The notes beneath the pieces were generated by a model that did not search any database, was not told the origin of the DNA, and worked only from the letters and a program-made list of their open reading frames with translations. Positions 42,023 to 50,209 of a stretch of DNA of 64,000 nt are shown here, piece after piece; the first letter of the stretch is position 1; each line of letters begins with the position of its first letter. The DNA comes from Flavobacterium galactosidilyticum (lineage in GTDB: Bacteria > Bacteroidota > Bacteroidia > Flavobacteriales > Flavobacteriaceae). The translations under genes and the position numbers were made by a program. The DNA lies in the NCBI RefSeq assembly GCF_020911945.1, contig NZ_CP087135.1, positions 868,001 through 932,000 on the forward strand. Reading direction: 5' to 3'.

Positions 42023-42616
42023 TTATGAGTACGGACTTCCTAAAAAGCATTTAAAAACCCATTTGTTTTCATTGTTTTTTGTCATTAATACGATACCACT
42101 ATTAATTGATGTAAAACCAGTATCTCCACTACCTGACATAAAACTGACCAACGCTTCTTTTTCATTAATCAATAAAGGAACTGATAAATGAAAGATTATT
42201 CTATTAGGCAAATTGAAATATTCTTCGGTTTTAATTGTTTTTCTAAAGTCTTCGCTACTTTGCGTTTGCAAATTTTTGATTATAAAATCAGAATTTTTCC
42301 AATAATATTGAGGTTCTTTTTCTAATTCCTTGGTCATCTTTACTGCTTGAATCGAGTCAATTAAACTCTTTTTGTAATTTATTAGAAGAGATAAATAGTC
42401 GCTCAAAACTTGTTTTTTGGGAATAGTTGTTTCGATAACAACTATGTTATTATTGATTCTATATCTATATACACCAGATGCTAATTCATTTTCTAAAAAA
42501 TTATTAATAATTTCTTTTTCATTTTTACTTAACTCAAGCTTTTCTTTAGTTTTTATGGAAGATGAACACGAAAAAGTTAAAATTATAACTAGTATTAATA
42601 ATACATTTTTTCTCAT
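42023..42616 (-). CDS. Predicted lipoprotein, unknown function
   Basis: A 197-residue protein with a lipoprotein signal (MRKNVLLILVIILTFSC, Cys17 predicted as lipidated, then SSS). The mature part is mixed helix and strand with many charged residues and a final strand region (GIVLMTKNNENKWVFKCFLG). I recognise no domain. It begins 6 bases after the in-frame end of the broken 69-residue reading frame upstream, so the two probably belong together, perhaps as an exported effector remnant and its lipoprotein partner (inference). Confidence 0.65.
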   Translation of the reverse strand: MRKNVLLILVIILTFSCSSSIKTKEKLELSKNEKEIINNFLENELASGVYRYRINNNIVVIETTIPKKQVLSDYLSLLINYKKSLIDSIQAVKMTKELEKEPQYYWKNSDFIIKNLQTQSSEDFRKTIKTEEYFNLPNRIIFHLSVPLLINEKEALVSFMSGSGDTGFTSINSGIVLMTKNNENKWVFKCFLGSPYS

Positions 42617-42667
42617 AATACTTTAATTACATGGTTGCCCATAATTTATTTGCTCTTTTGATGTGCC

Positions 42668-42877
42668 TTACCCAACTATAAATCCAACTGATTCCGCAGC
42701 ATACCTATTTTTAATTCTGATACTTTCGGCACTTCCAGGTGGATACGTTTTAACAAATATTGGAGCTGCACTTAATCCTCCCCAAGCTAGATCTTCGTAT
42801 AGTTGATAAGGCAGGGTGTGGTTTGCGTCATATTCTTGTAAAGCAGATGCCATTGCAGCTACAAATTTATCTGCCAT
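42668..42877 (-). CDS. Small protein, probable remnant of a larger protein's C-terminal domain
   Basis: A 69-codon frame starting ATG 42877, with ALQEYDANHTLPYQLYEDLAW at about 12-32, then GGL and a charged end ESIRIKNRYAAESVG. The style (LAWGGL, then IKNRxAAE) recalls the ends of large secreted Bacteroidota proteins. After the TAA at 42668 the same frame stays open for 14 codons (GTSKEQINYGQPCN) to a stop at 42623, as though the TAA were a nonsense mutation. I treat it as a possible pseudogene. Homology has not been tested. Confidence 0.4.
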   Translation of the reverse strand: MADKFVAAMASALQEYDANHTLPYQLYEDLAWGGLSAAPIFVKTYPPGSAESIRIKNRYAAESVGFIVG

Positions 42878-42992
42878 TACTGGTTTGTTTCATGATTTAA
42901 TTTTTAAAGTTGATATTATTTTAGTAAATAGTTTAGGGTAAAAATAAGTTATAAATATCATTTGTCAAACACCCACTTTTAGTGATATTCAC

Positions 42993-43031
42993 AAAAAAAT
43001 CCCTTTTCAGTTATTACACCAAAAAGGGATT
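42993..43031 (-). terminator. trpS terminator
   Basis: AATCCCTTTT (42999-43008) pairs with AAAAGGGATT (43022-43031) and the minus strand continues with seven Ts. It lies just beyond the trpS stop at 43050. Confidence 0.8.
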
Positions 43032-43049
43032 CTTATAAGTTTGTATAAC

Positions 43050-44024
43050 TTAATTTTCGTAACCTAACTTTGCTCTAACTTTAGCTAAAACGTCATTAGC
43101 AATAGTTGCTGATTTTTGGGCACCAATTTTTAATAAAGCATCCACTTCAGGACGGTTATTAATATAGTAATTGTATTTTTCTCTTTCGGTTTTAAATTTT
43201 TCGCAAATTAACTCAAACAACGCTTGTTTTGCGTGACCATAACCGTAATTTCCACCAAGGTAATTAGCTGTCATTGTTGCTAATTGTTCTTCAGTCGCTA
43301 ATAATTTATAAATTCCAAAAGCATTACAGGTCTCAGGATTTTTAGGATCTTCTAGCGGTGTGCTATCTGTTTCTATGCTCATTACTTGCTTGCGTAACGA
43401 TTTATCATCTAGAAATATATTGATAATATTATTAGCAGATTTACTCATTTTTCCGCCATTAGTTCCAGGAATAAGTAAGCCGTCTTGTTGTACTATGGCT
43501 TCAGGAATGACAAATGTTTCTCCCATTTGGTGGTTGAAACGAGAAGCTACATCACGAGTGATTTCTAAGTGCTGTAGTTGGTCTTTTCCTACAGGAACAA
43601 ATTCTGCATCGTAAAGCAAAATATCTGCAGCCATTAGCATTGGATAAGAAAACAAACCTGCATTTACATCATCCAATCGATCTGCTTTGTCTTTGAAAGA
43701 ATGGGCTAGTGTCAAACGCTGAAAAGGAAAAAAACAACTTAAATACCAAGCCAATTCCGCAGTTTGAGGTACATCAGACTGTCTGTAAAAAACTACTTTA
43801 TTTACATCTAATCCACAAGCAAGCCAAGCTGCTGCGGTGCTGTAGGTATTTGCACGTAAAGTTTCGCCATTTTTTATTTGAGTAATCGAATGTAAATCAG
43901 CGATGAAAAGAAACGATTCGTTTTCTGGTTTATTTGATAATGCTATTGCTGGAATGATTGCGCCAAGTAAGTTTCCTAAATGTGGAGTTCCAGTACTTTG
44001 AACGCCTGTAAGTATTTTTGCCAT
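43050..44024 (-). CDS. trpS: Tryptophanyl-tRNA synthetase
   Basis: Class I synthetase for tRNA-Trp. From ATG 44024 (MAKILTGVQSTGTPHLGN) it has 324 residues, normal for the short bacterial type. The HIGH equivalent is TPHLGN near 13-18. KMSKS is exact in NGGKMSKSANN. VGKDQLQHLEITRDVASRFN is the Trp-pocket segment. The longer reading from 44057 would add 11 residues from a dispersed repeat and is rejected. Confidence 0.97.
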   Translation of the reverse strand: MAKILTGVQSTGTPHLGNLLGAIIPAIALSNKPENESFLFIADLHSITQIKNGETLRANTYSTAAAWLACGLDVNKVVFYRQSDVPQTAELAWYLSCFFPFQRLTLAHSFKDKADRLDDVNAGLFSYPMLMAADILLYDAEFVPVGKDQLQHLEITRDVASRFNHQMGETFVIPEAIVQQDGLLIPGTNGGKMSKSANNIINIFLDDKSLRKQVMSIETDSTPLEDPKNPETCNAFGIYKLLATEEQLATMTANYLGGNYGYGHAKQALFELICEKFKTEREKYNYYINNRPEVDALLKIGAQKSATIANDVLAKVRAKLGYEN

Positions 44025-44041
44025 TATAAATTTTTTTCTAA

Positions 44042-44092
44042 TTTGCAAAGTTCGCAAAGTTTTTTAATTTTTACCGCAAATTCGCAAATTTT
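44042..44092. repeat. Dispersed repeat with GCAAAGTTCGCAAAG units
   Basis: The segment holds TTTGCAAAGTTCGCAAAGTT, then a T-rich link, ACCGCAAATTCGCAAATTTT. It is made of two related half units (GCAAAGTTCGCAAAG and CGCAAATTCGCAAAT). On the minus strand this reads as the CTTTGCGAACTTTGC repeat common between flavobacterial genes. It lies in the trpS/plsC divergent region. Confidence 0.55.
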
Positions 44093-44137
44093 AAAAAACT
44101 GTGTTATTATATATTCTGATTTCTTATTTTTGGCACT

Positions 44138-44890
44138 ATGAGAGGAATTAAGATTATTTTTTGGACACTTTGGCGCATCTGGTTTTACATTTTGATGGCC
44201 ATTCCCATATTGATTATGTTTCCTTTTTTGGTGGCTTCTATTTTGACTGAAAGTGGTTATCCTTACTTTTTTAAGATGGCTCGTATTTGGGCAAAATTCA
44301 TTCTTTTTGGAATGGGTTTCCGTTATAAAATAGATAAAGAGCAAGATATGGAATATTGCAAAAGCTACATGATTGTTGCTAACCATACTTCCATGACAGA
44401 CATTATGTTGATGCTAGCAACTACTCGAAATCCTTTTGTTTTTGTGGGTAAAATAGAATTAGCTAAAATTCCATTGTTTGGATTTTTCTATAAAAGAACT
44501 TGTATTTTAGTAGATAGAAGTTCCTCTAAAAGCAGAATGCAAGTTTTTGATCGTGCACAAAAAAGAATTAATCAGGGCTTAAGTATTTGTATTTTTCCTG
44601 AAGGCGGCGTTCCTGATGATGAGTCTGTACTTTTAGATACTTTTAAAGATGGTGCTTTCCGCTTAGCATTAGAACATAAAATACCTATTGCTCCAATCAC
44701 TTTTGGAGATAATAAAAGAAGATTTTCCTATACTTTTTTTAGCGGAAGTCCTGGATTAATGCGGGTTAAAATGCATTCGCACGTAGAAACTCACAATGAA
44801 TCGCTAGATAGAAGAACTATTCGGGATGAAGTTCGCGAGATAATTTACAATCAATTGTTGGAATATGAATCAGCTAGAAATGATAACTAA
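44138..44890 (+). CDS. 1-acyl-sn-glycerol-3-phosphate acyltransferase (PlsC family)
   Basis: A 250-residue membrane-associated acyltransferase for phosphatidic acid synthesis. One or two hydrophobic helices lie at about 14-42. The catalytic HX4D motif is NHTSMTDIML, followed by FVGKIELAKIPLFGFFYK, the FPEGG glycerol-phosphate motif and PIAPITFGD. It is divergent from trpS. Its last 17 bases overlap the 3' end of the convergent anti-sigma/barrel gene. A second member of the family lies at 60514. Confidence 0.9.
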   Translation: MRGIKIIFWTLWRIWFYILMAIPILIMFPFLVASILTESGYPYFFKMARIWAKFILFGMGFRYKIDKEQDMEYCKSYMIVANHTSMTDIMLMLATTRNPFVFVGKIELAKIPLFGFFYKRTCILVDRSSSKSRMQVFDRAQKRINQGLSICIFPEGGVPDDESVLLDTFKDGAFRLALEHKIPIAPITFGDNKRRFSYTFFSGSPGLMRVKMHSHVETHNESLDRRTIRDEVREIIYNQLLEYESARNDN

Positions 44891-46301
44891 TTCCAGAATA
44901 TAATCCAATAAGAACTGGTTTACTAGTGCCGGAATTATTTGAAAAAGTATTGAGTTGGTATTTAACCATTGGTTCAAAATTAATTTGGAATGATTTTACA
45001 AATTTGTATTGGAAACCAAGTCCAATATTACTACTAAAATGCATCGCATTCAAGTTATTAGCTTCTCCTAGTTTTAGATTAATTTCTGATGAAATTAACG
45101 ACACTTTATTTTCGTCTAAAAATAAAGTACTAATTCCACCAATAAGGCTAATGCCTATTTTTTTATCTACAATCGCGTAAGAAATTTCCAGAGGAACTTC
45201 ATAATAACCCATTTTTTGATTGATGGTTCCCGAGCTAGTTTTTTGTAGATTTTTTTCAAATGTCATTAGTGAATTCGCACTAGCACTAGTTCGCAGTTCA
45301 ACCATAGCATTAGTAGTGTAATCGACATTCGCTAAATTAGTCATGCTCAAACCGGATGAATAGGTAACATTGTTCGTGTTATATCCCAACGCAAATTTAT
45401 TAATTCCTGTTCGCAACGCTATTTTTTTGCTAATGGCGTAATGAACTCCTATCCCAAAACCTATACTGTTATCAGTACTTTTAGTGTTTTCAGCAAACTG
45501 AGGATCGATGCTCGCACTTTTTGAGTTGACATACATTGCGGCTATATTAGGCGTGATTTCCCACTTGCTTTTTTCTACAGCGGCTAGTTTGTTCTTTTGC
45601 GCTTCGTTTTCCTTTAAAATTGCTTCTAATTCGTTTGGAGCGGTGTTTTGATTTAAGATTTCTTTTTTTGAATCGGTTTTGGCTGTAGCCAAATTGCTTT
45701 TTTCATTTAAAAACTCATTTTCGCTTTTATGATTTACAATGTTTTCATAAGGATTAGTAGTTTTTACATTTGATTTATCAACCAGAAAGACATCTGATTT
45801 TTGAGTTTTATCAGTGGCTTTTTCTAACGATGAATTATTTTTACTGTTATAAATCGTAGCAGTTTTTTGATTTGGCGTTTTGCCAAAGACGTTTTTTGTA
45901 GTTTTCTCAGTTGTAGTTTGGTTTTCATTTTTTTTGGTTTTCTGTAGGTCAGTTATAGCAATTTGAGAATTATTTTGTAGGTCAATTGTATGTTTATTTT
46001 CCTTTGTTGGGGCAAAAAGGCTATCCTTATTCTCGGTTGAAGAATTAATTGATTTTTTATCGAAAACAATCTTATTATTCGAATCCGTATTTGTTTTGAA
46101 AACGTTATTTATAGCAAAAAAGCCGAGTACAAACGCAGCGGCTATTCCGGTGTATTTCATCCATATTGGAATGATTTTTCGCTCTTTCTTTTCCTCGTTT
46201 AAACCTGCTTGTATATTTGCCCAAGTTTGCGCGTTAGGTTCTGTTTCAAAATCTTTGAATCTTTCTTGAAACAATCGGTCTATATCTTTATTGTTTTTCA
46301 T
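44874..46301 (-). CDS. Anti-sigma-like protein fused to an outer-membrane beta-barrel
   Basis: A 475-residue protein with three parts. Residues 1-44 are a charged cytoplasmic segment (IDRLFQERFKDFETEPNAQTW) like the anti-sigma ends found beside ECF sigma genes. Residues about 45-67 are one transmembrane helix. Residues about 70-245 are a disordered Lys/Asn/Thr-rich linker, long enough to cross the periplasm. From about 247 (KWEITPNIAAMYVNS) to the end are amphipathic strands of an outer-membrane barrel, ending in SGISYHF with the terminal Phe typical of barrels. The ATG overlaps the sigma-factor stop (ATGA). I infer direct envelope-to-sigma signalling. Confidence 0.8.
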   Translation of the reverse strand: MKNNKDIDRLFQERFKDFETEPNAQTWANIQAGLNEEKKERKIIPIWMKYTGIAAAFVLGFFAINNVFKTNTDSNNKIVFDKKSINSSTENKDSLFAPTKENKHTIDLQNNSQIAITDLQKTKKNENQTTTEKTTKNVFGKTPNQKTATIYNSKNNSSLEKATDKTQKSDVFLVDKSNVKTTNPYENIVNHKSENEFLNEKSNLATAKTDSKKEILNQNTAPNELEAILKENEAQKNKLAAVEKSKWEITPNIAAMYVNSKSASIDPQFAENTKSTDNSIGFGIGVHYAISKKIALRTGINKFALGYNTNNVTYSSGLSMTNLANVDYTTNAMVELRTSASANSLMTFEKNLQKTSSGTINQKMGYYEVPLEISYAIVDKKIGISLIGGISTLFLDENKVSLISSEINLKLGEANNLNAMHFSSNIGLGFQYKFVKSFQINFEPMVKYQLNTFSNNSGTSKPVLIGLYSGISYHF

Positions 46302-46840
46302 TTTGCCGATGATTCGAATTTAATGTCTGTTAATTTTTCAATTTTTTCTTTCAAAATCAATCGTGCTCTAAAAAGATTAGATTTTGTTGTGCCAGTAGAT
46401 ATGTTTAGCATTTCGCTGATTTCCTTGTGTGAATAACCGTCAAGGACATATAAACTAAACACGATTCGGTATTGATCCGGTAATTCCTGAATGATTTGGA
46501 GTAGATACTCAAGGGATATGGTGTCATCGTCTATTTCGAGTTCTACTTCGGCGATGTTGTCATCAAGTATTTCTAGAAATCGAATGTCTTTAAATCGGAT
46601 TAAAGCATTGTTGATTAGTATTCGTTTGGCCCAACCTTCAAAAGAGCCTTTGCCGCTATACTGTGCTATTTTTTTAAAGATAATGATAAAACCATCTTGT
46701 AAATTATCTTGTGCATCATCATAATTACGGGAATACTTAAGGCACACCCCAAAAAACTTTTTAGCAAACAATTGGTATAATTGTTCTTGAGCTTTGGGGT
46801 GATTCTTTTTACAATCCGCAATTATTTGTTCTAATGACAC
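46298..46840 (-). CDS. ECF-type RNA polymerase sigma factor
   Basis: A 180-residue sigma-70 family factor. Region 2 contains YSRNYDDAQDNLQDGFIIIFKKI (about 36-58) and FEGWAKRILINNAL; region 4 is LPDQYRIVFSLYVLDGYSHKEI followed by the helix-turn-helix EMLNISTGTTKSNLFRARL (about 140-160). It starts with GTG at 46840, 17 bases after the stop of the small lipoprotein gene, and overlaps the anti-sigma/barrel gene by four bases. The three genes form one likely operon. Its target promoters are unknown, and autoregulation is probable. Confidence 0.92.
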   Translation of the reverse strand: MSLEQIIADCKKNHPKAQEQLYQLFAKKFFGVCLKYSRNYDDAQDNLQDGFIIIFKKIAQYSGKGSFEGWAKRILINNALIRFKDIRFLEILDDNIAEVELEIDDDTISLEYLLQIIQELPDQYRIVFSLYVLDGYSHKEISEMLNISTGTTKSNLFRARLILKEKIEKLTDIKFESSAK

Positions 46841-46857
46841 AGAATTGTTTTTGTTTA

Positions 46858-47271
46858 TTAGGAAACTACTTGTATTTCTACATCTTCAAAAAGATCTTTA
46901 CCATCTGCATCTTTTCCTTTGTAAAATTTAAAAATATAAGAACCTGTAGCGGTTACTTGGAAATCAAATGAAGCTTCAGATACTGGCGGAACTTCAGTAC
47001 CGCATATTTCCTTGTCTAGAACTGCAGCTTGCACACCTATTGTTCTTGTATTTAAATCTTTTGCATAGTAGATACCTTGGTAAATATGGCAAGATGTCGG
47101 TTTTTGATATTTTAATTTGATAGTGTACTTTTCGCCTAATTTAAAAGTTTCTGGAAGCGTGTAACTTTCTACAGGAAGTACGCTAAAAGTGTAGGTATCA
47201 TTATTACCATTGTCTAGACTACAACCTACTAAGGTTGTCATAAGTACTAAAATTAGTGCAATTTTCTTCAT
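46858..47271 (-). CDS. Small lipoprotein of the ECF operon
   Basis: A 137-residue lipoprotein (MKKIALILVLMTTLVGC, Cys17 predicted as lipidated). The mature domain is strand-rich, has two cysteines (in PTSCHIY and KEICGTE) and ends in TATGSYIFKFYKGKD. The spacing of the cysteines, the NTRTIGV segment and the final GSYIFKF match the protein at 47498, so they are paralogues. It lies 17 bases upstream of the sigma-factor gene. A possible role is a surface or periplasmic partner of the barrel fusion (inference). Confidence 0.7.
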   Translation of the reverse strand: MKKIALILVLMTTLVGCSLDNGNNDTYTFSVLPVESYTLPETFKLGEKYTIKLKYQKPTSCHIYQGIYYAKDLNTRTIGVQAAVLDKEICGTEVPPVSEASFDFQVTATGSYIFKFYKGKDADGKDLFEDVEIQVVS

Positions 47272-47456
47272 TTTATTTTATTTTAATAGTTTATAAAAAA
47301 AGGGCTCTTTATTAAATATTACGCTGCCCACTTTTTCATAGATGTTACTTTTTATAAAAGGTTGCGTCAAAAAACAACTTTTTTATTAAAATAATTAAGA
47401 GTGTAATTTTATTCCATTACGGATAACTTTTTAGTAGTAATTAATACAAAGGTGTA

Positions 47457-47490
47457 AAAAAAAGAGGTTGTTAACAATTAACAACCTCTT
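47457..47490 (-). terminator. Terminator of the upstream paralogous lipoprotein gene
   Basis: A perfect 13-bp stem (47462-47474 with 47478-47490) and a T run on the minus strand lie just beyond the stop at 47498. This separates that gene from the ECF operon. The 185 bases between this hairpin and the next gene (47272-47456) must hold the operon promoter, but I see no consensus match. Confidence 0.9.
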
Positions 47491-47497
47491 CTAAAAT

Positions 47498-47905
47498 TTA
47501 TGATGGAGTGCTTACTATTATAGTGTGCGTCACAAATTCAGTTTCTGACATTTTGAATTTCAAGATGTAAGTTCCTGCAGCAGCAGCTTTAAATTTATAA
47601 GGTGCTTTTTTTGTTGCTGGAGTCTTGTCGCAAGTTGTTCCTTCCTCTCTAGTTTCTACTTCAATAGTTTTTGTGTTTTCTACTTGTTTCTCATTAAACT
47701 TATTGAAAACATCACAATTACCATCGACCTTAAAGGTAACATCTAATGTAATTTCTTCATTAAGGTTTGCTGTTGTTGGTCCAGTTACTTCAGTTACTAG
47801 TGATTTTTTTAAAATAATTGTTGGTTCATCATCGTTAGAGCATGACGCGAATCCAGCTGTTACAAATAATACTAATGCTACTGCTTTTAATTTTAAATTT
47901 TTCAT
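47498..47905 (-). CDS. Small lipoprotein, paralogue of the ECF-operon lipoprotein
   Basis: A 135-residue lipoprotein (signal ending in GFASC, then SNDDEP). The mature part is one beta-sandwich-like domain with two cysteines (DGNCDVF and GTTCDKT), NTKTIEV and the closing AAAAGTYILKF, all in the same order as in the 137-residue neighbour at 46858. It has its own terminator, so it is transcribed separately. Its fold may be immunoglobulin-like. Function is unknown. Confidence 0.7.
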   Translation of the reverse strand: MKNLKLKAVALVLFVTAGFASCSNDDEPTIILKKSLVTEVTGPTTANLNEEITLDVTFKVDGNCDVFNKFNEKQVENTKTIEVETREEGTTCDKTPATKKAPYKFKAAAAGTYILKFKMSETEFVTHTIIVSTPS

Positions 47906-48040
47906 TTTTTAAATTTATAGGTTATTAATTACATTGAAGATGATTATTTAATTAAAAGGTTGCTTTAAAAATGAATAATTTTTTAAATCAATATAATTAC
48001 TAGTTGAACTAAAAACAAAAACAGGAAAGATTATCCCAAA

Positions 48041-48069
48041 AAAAAATGCTCGGAAATTTTCCGAGCATT
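48041..48069 (-). terminator. recA terminator
   Basis: AATGCTCGGAAA (48045-48056) pairs with TTTCCGAGCATT (48058-48069) around one base, and the minus strand continues with a T run. It lies 27 bases past the recA stop. Confidence 0.85.
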
Positions 48070-48095
48070 ATGATATTTGATAGTATATAATGGTA

Positions 48096-49103
48096 TTAAG
48101 CCTCGGCTAATTCCTTTATTCTAGCTTTGATTTTCACTTCTAATTCATCAGCTAATTCAGGATTGTCTTTAATTAAAGATTTCACTGCATCACGACCTTG
48201 GCCTAATTTAGTTTCACCATAGCTGAACCAAGAACCTGCTTTTTTGATGATTTCAAACTCCACAGCTAGATCTAAAATCTCTCCCGTTTTAGAAACTCCT
48301 TCGCCATACATGATGTCAAATTCTGCTACTTTAAATGGTGGAGCCACTTTGTTTTTTACAATTTTCACTTTCGTTCTGTTCCCTAGAACATTGTCTCCAT
48401 CTTTAATTTGAGTAGAGCGACGAATGTCTAAACGTACTGATGCGTAAAATTTCAATGCATTTCCTCCAGTTGTGGTTTCTGGATTTCCAAACATTACTCC
48501 AATTTTTTCTCTCAATTGGTTAATAAAGAAAACAGTACAGTTTGTTTTGCTAATAGTTCCTGTTAATTTTCTTAAAGCTTGAGACATCAAACGAGCGTGA
48601 AGACCCATTTTAGAATCTCCCATTTCACCTTCAATCTCACTTTTTGGAGTCAAAGCTGCAACCGAGTCAATTACAACAATATCAATTGCACCGGAACGAA
48701 TCAAGTTTTCAGCAATTTCTAAAGCTTGTTCCCCGTTATCTGGCTGTGAAATAATAAGATTTTCGATATCTACCCCTAATTTTTCAGCATAATTTCTATC
48801 AAAAGCGTGTTCAGCATCAATAAAAGCAGCTATTCCACCCGCTTTTTGAGCTTCAGCTATTGCATGAAGTGTCAAAGTAGTTTTTCCAGAAGATTCTGGA
48901 CCGTATATTTCAATGATTCTTCCTCTTGGATAACCACCAACTCCTAATGCTAAATCGATTCCTAAAGATCCTGAAGAAATAGTTTCTACTTCTTCAACGG
49001 CTTTATCACCCATTTTCATTACAGTACCTTTTCCGTAGGTCTTATCTAGCTTGTCAAGCGTAAGTTGTAGCGCTTTTAATTTGGATTCTTTTTCTGTACT
49101 CAT
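48096..49103 (-). CDS. recA: Recombinase RecA
   Basis: RecA forms filaments on single-stranded DNA for homologous recombination and SOS signalling. From ATG 49103 ([19 protein letters not shown]) it has 335 residues. Walker A is GPESSGKT at 68-75; Walker B lies in [14 protein letters not shown]; loop regions [23 protein letters not shown] and the [14 protein letters not shown] motif are intact. An upstream ATG at 49127 would add eight Lys/Glu-rich residues (MKEKVKEK) and is less typical. No lexA is in the window. Confidence 0.97.
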   Translation of the reverse strand: MSTEKESKLKALQLTLDKLDKTYGKGTVMKMGDKAVEEVETISSGSLGIDLALGVGGYPRGRIIEIYGPESSGKTTLTLHAIAEAQKAGGIAAFIDAEHAFDRNYAEKLGVDIENLIISQPDNGEQALEIAENLIRSGAIDIVVIDSVAALTPKSEIEGEMGDSKMGLHARLMSQALRKLTGTISKTNCTVFFINQLREKIGVMFGNPETTTGGNALKFYASVRLDIRRSTQIKDGDNVLGNRTKVKIVKNKVAPPFKVAEFDIMYGEGVSKTGEILDLAVEFEIIKKAGSWFSYGETKLGQGRDAVKSLIKDNPELADELEVKIKARIKELAEA

Positions 49104-49281
49104 CTTCTCTTTTACCTTTTCTTTCATCGATTTGTATTATTTTATAACTGTAAGAAACTGACAGGATGAATAATTATCCTGAAAACTTCAATTTTGTATG
49201 AACATTTATTTTCGTAAAAATACTCCTTTTTTCAATCAAAAAATACCTTTAAAAATATTTTAGATTAAATATAACAAGTTG

Positions 49282-49791
49282 CTATAGAAACAAAGCTTTT
49301 AGTTCAGTTGCATCTTGTGGATTCATTTTTCCAGCTAAAACTAAACTCAGTTGTTTGCGTCTTAATGCTGCTTCAAAACGTTGTATTTCAAGTTCTGTTT
49401 CTGGAACTATTTGTGGTACTTCAACTGGTCTTCCTGTGTCATCTACAGCTACAAAAGTATAAATAGCTTCGTTAGCTTTAGTGCGATTTCCGGATTGTCT
49501 GTCCTCTACCCAAACGTCGATATAAATTTCCATAGAACTTTTGAATGCTCTTGAAACTTTGGCCTCTACATTTACAACACTTCCTAATGGAATTGCTCTA
49601 TTAAAAGCTACGTGATTTACTGATGCTGTCACCGTGATTCTTCGGGAATGTCTCCCAGCAGCAATACTGGCAGCACGATCCATACGTGCTAATAATTCGC
49701 CGCCAAATAGATTATTCAAAGGATTCGTTTCGCTTGGTAAAACTAAATCGGTCAATATAGTCAAAGACTCTGAAGGATGTTTTGGTGTCAT
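49282..49791 (-). CDS. Acyl-CoA thioesterase (hotdog fold)
   Basis: A 169-residue single-hotdog thioesterase of the YciA/ACOT type, which hydrolyses acyl-CoA. TILTDLVLPSETNPLNNLFGGELLARMD near the N-terminus contains the catalytic Asn/Asp helix, followed by SVNHVAFNRAIPLGSVVNVEAKV and DRQSGNRTKANEAIYTFVAVD. It follows the DoxX-like gene by 30 bases and may be the last gene of the holB-doxX run. Confidence 0.9.
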   Translation of the reverse strand: MTPKHPSESLTILTDLVLPSETNPLNNLFGGELLARMDRAASIAAGRHSRRITVTASVNHVAFNRAIPLGSVVNVEAKVSRAFKSSMEIYIDVWVEDRQSGNRTKANEAIYTFVAVDDTGRPVEVPQIVPETELEIQRFEAALRRKQLSLVLAGKMNPQDATELKALFL

Positions 49792-49821
49792 TTTATTTGT
49801 AATGTTAATGCTTTTTAATTT

Positions 49822-50205
49822 TTAGTTTAACCAATAAACGGCTAAAATCGCTGGTATGAAATAGATAACAATTGTTCTTGCACCATCATAATCTTTAGCT
49901 AATCGTTGTCCGAATAGCAACATCAACAAAGTAATACAAGAGAAAACAGCTCCGTAAAACCCGAAGATTCTCCCATTATTCATTAATAATTCGATACAAC
50001 CTACGATGCATAAAATTCCTGAAATCAATTCTAGTACGAGAATGTTTGCTAAAGCTAATGGTACTTGGTTTTTTAAAGGTGTTTTAGAAAAATGGCCTTT
50101 TAGCCAATCTACATTATCTTTCCAGTAAAACAATTTGTCATATCCGGATTGTAGAAAAGTGATGGCTAAAAATATTAAAATTAATATTGAAGTAATGTTG
50201 TTCAT
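49822..50205 (-). CDS. DoxX-like integral membrane protein
   Basis: A 127-residue protein with four predicted transmembrane helices (about 4-21, 48-68, 75-95, 107-125). FLQSGYDKLFYWKDNVDWLKGHFSKTP at the first loop and the general layout match DoxX/DoxD-like proteins of unknown role. It is 4 bases from holB on the same strand, so they are probably co-transcribed. Confidence 0.75.
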   Translation of the reverse strand: MNNITSILILIFLAITFLQSGYDKLFYWKDNVDWLKGHFSKTPLKNQVPLALANILVLELISGILCIVGCIELLMNNGRIFGFYGAVFSCITLLMLLFGQRLAKDYDGARTIVIYFIPAILAVYWLN

Positions 50206-50209
50206 ATCT

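Noticed and set aside
44024..44386. 120-codon minus-strand frame upstream of trpS
   Set aside because: It overlaps plsC in antisense and translates the dispersed repeat (CEFAVKIKKLCELC-like residues). Not a gene.
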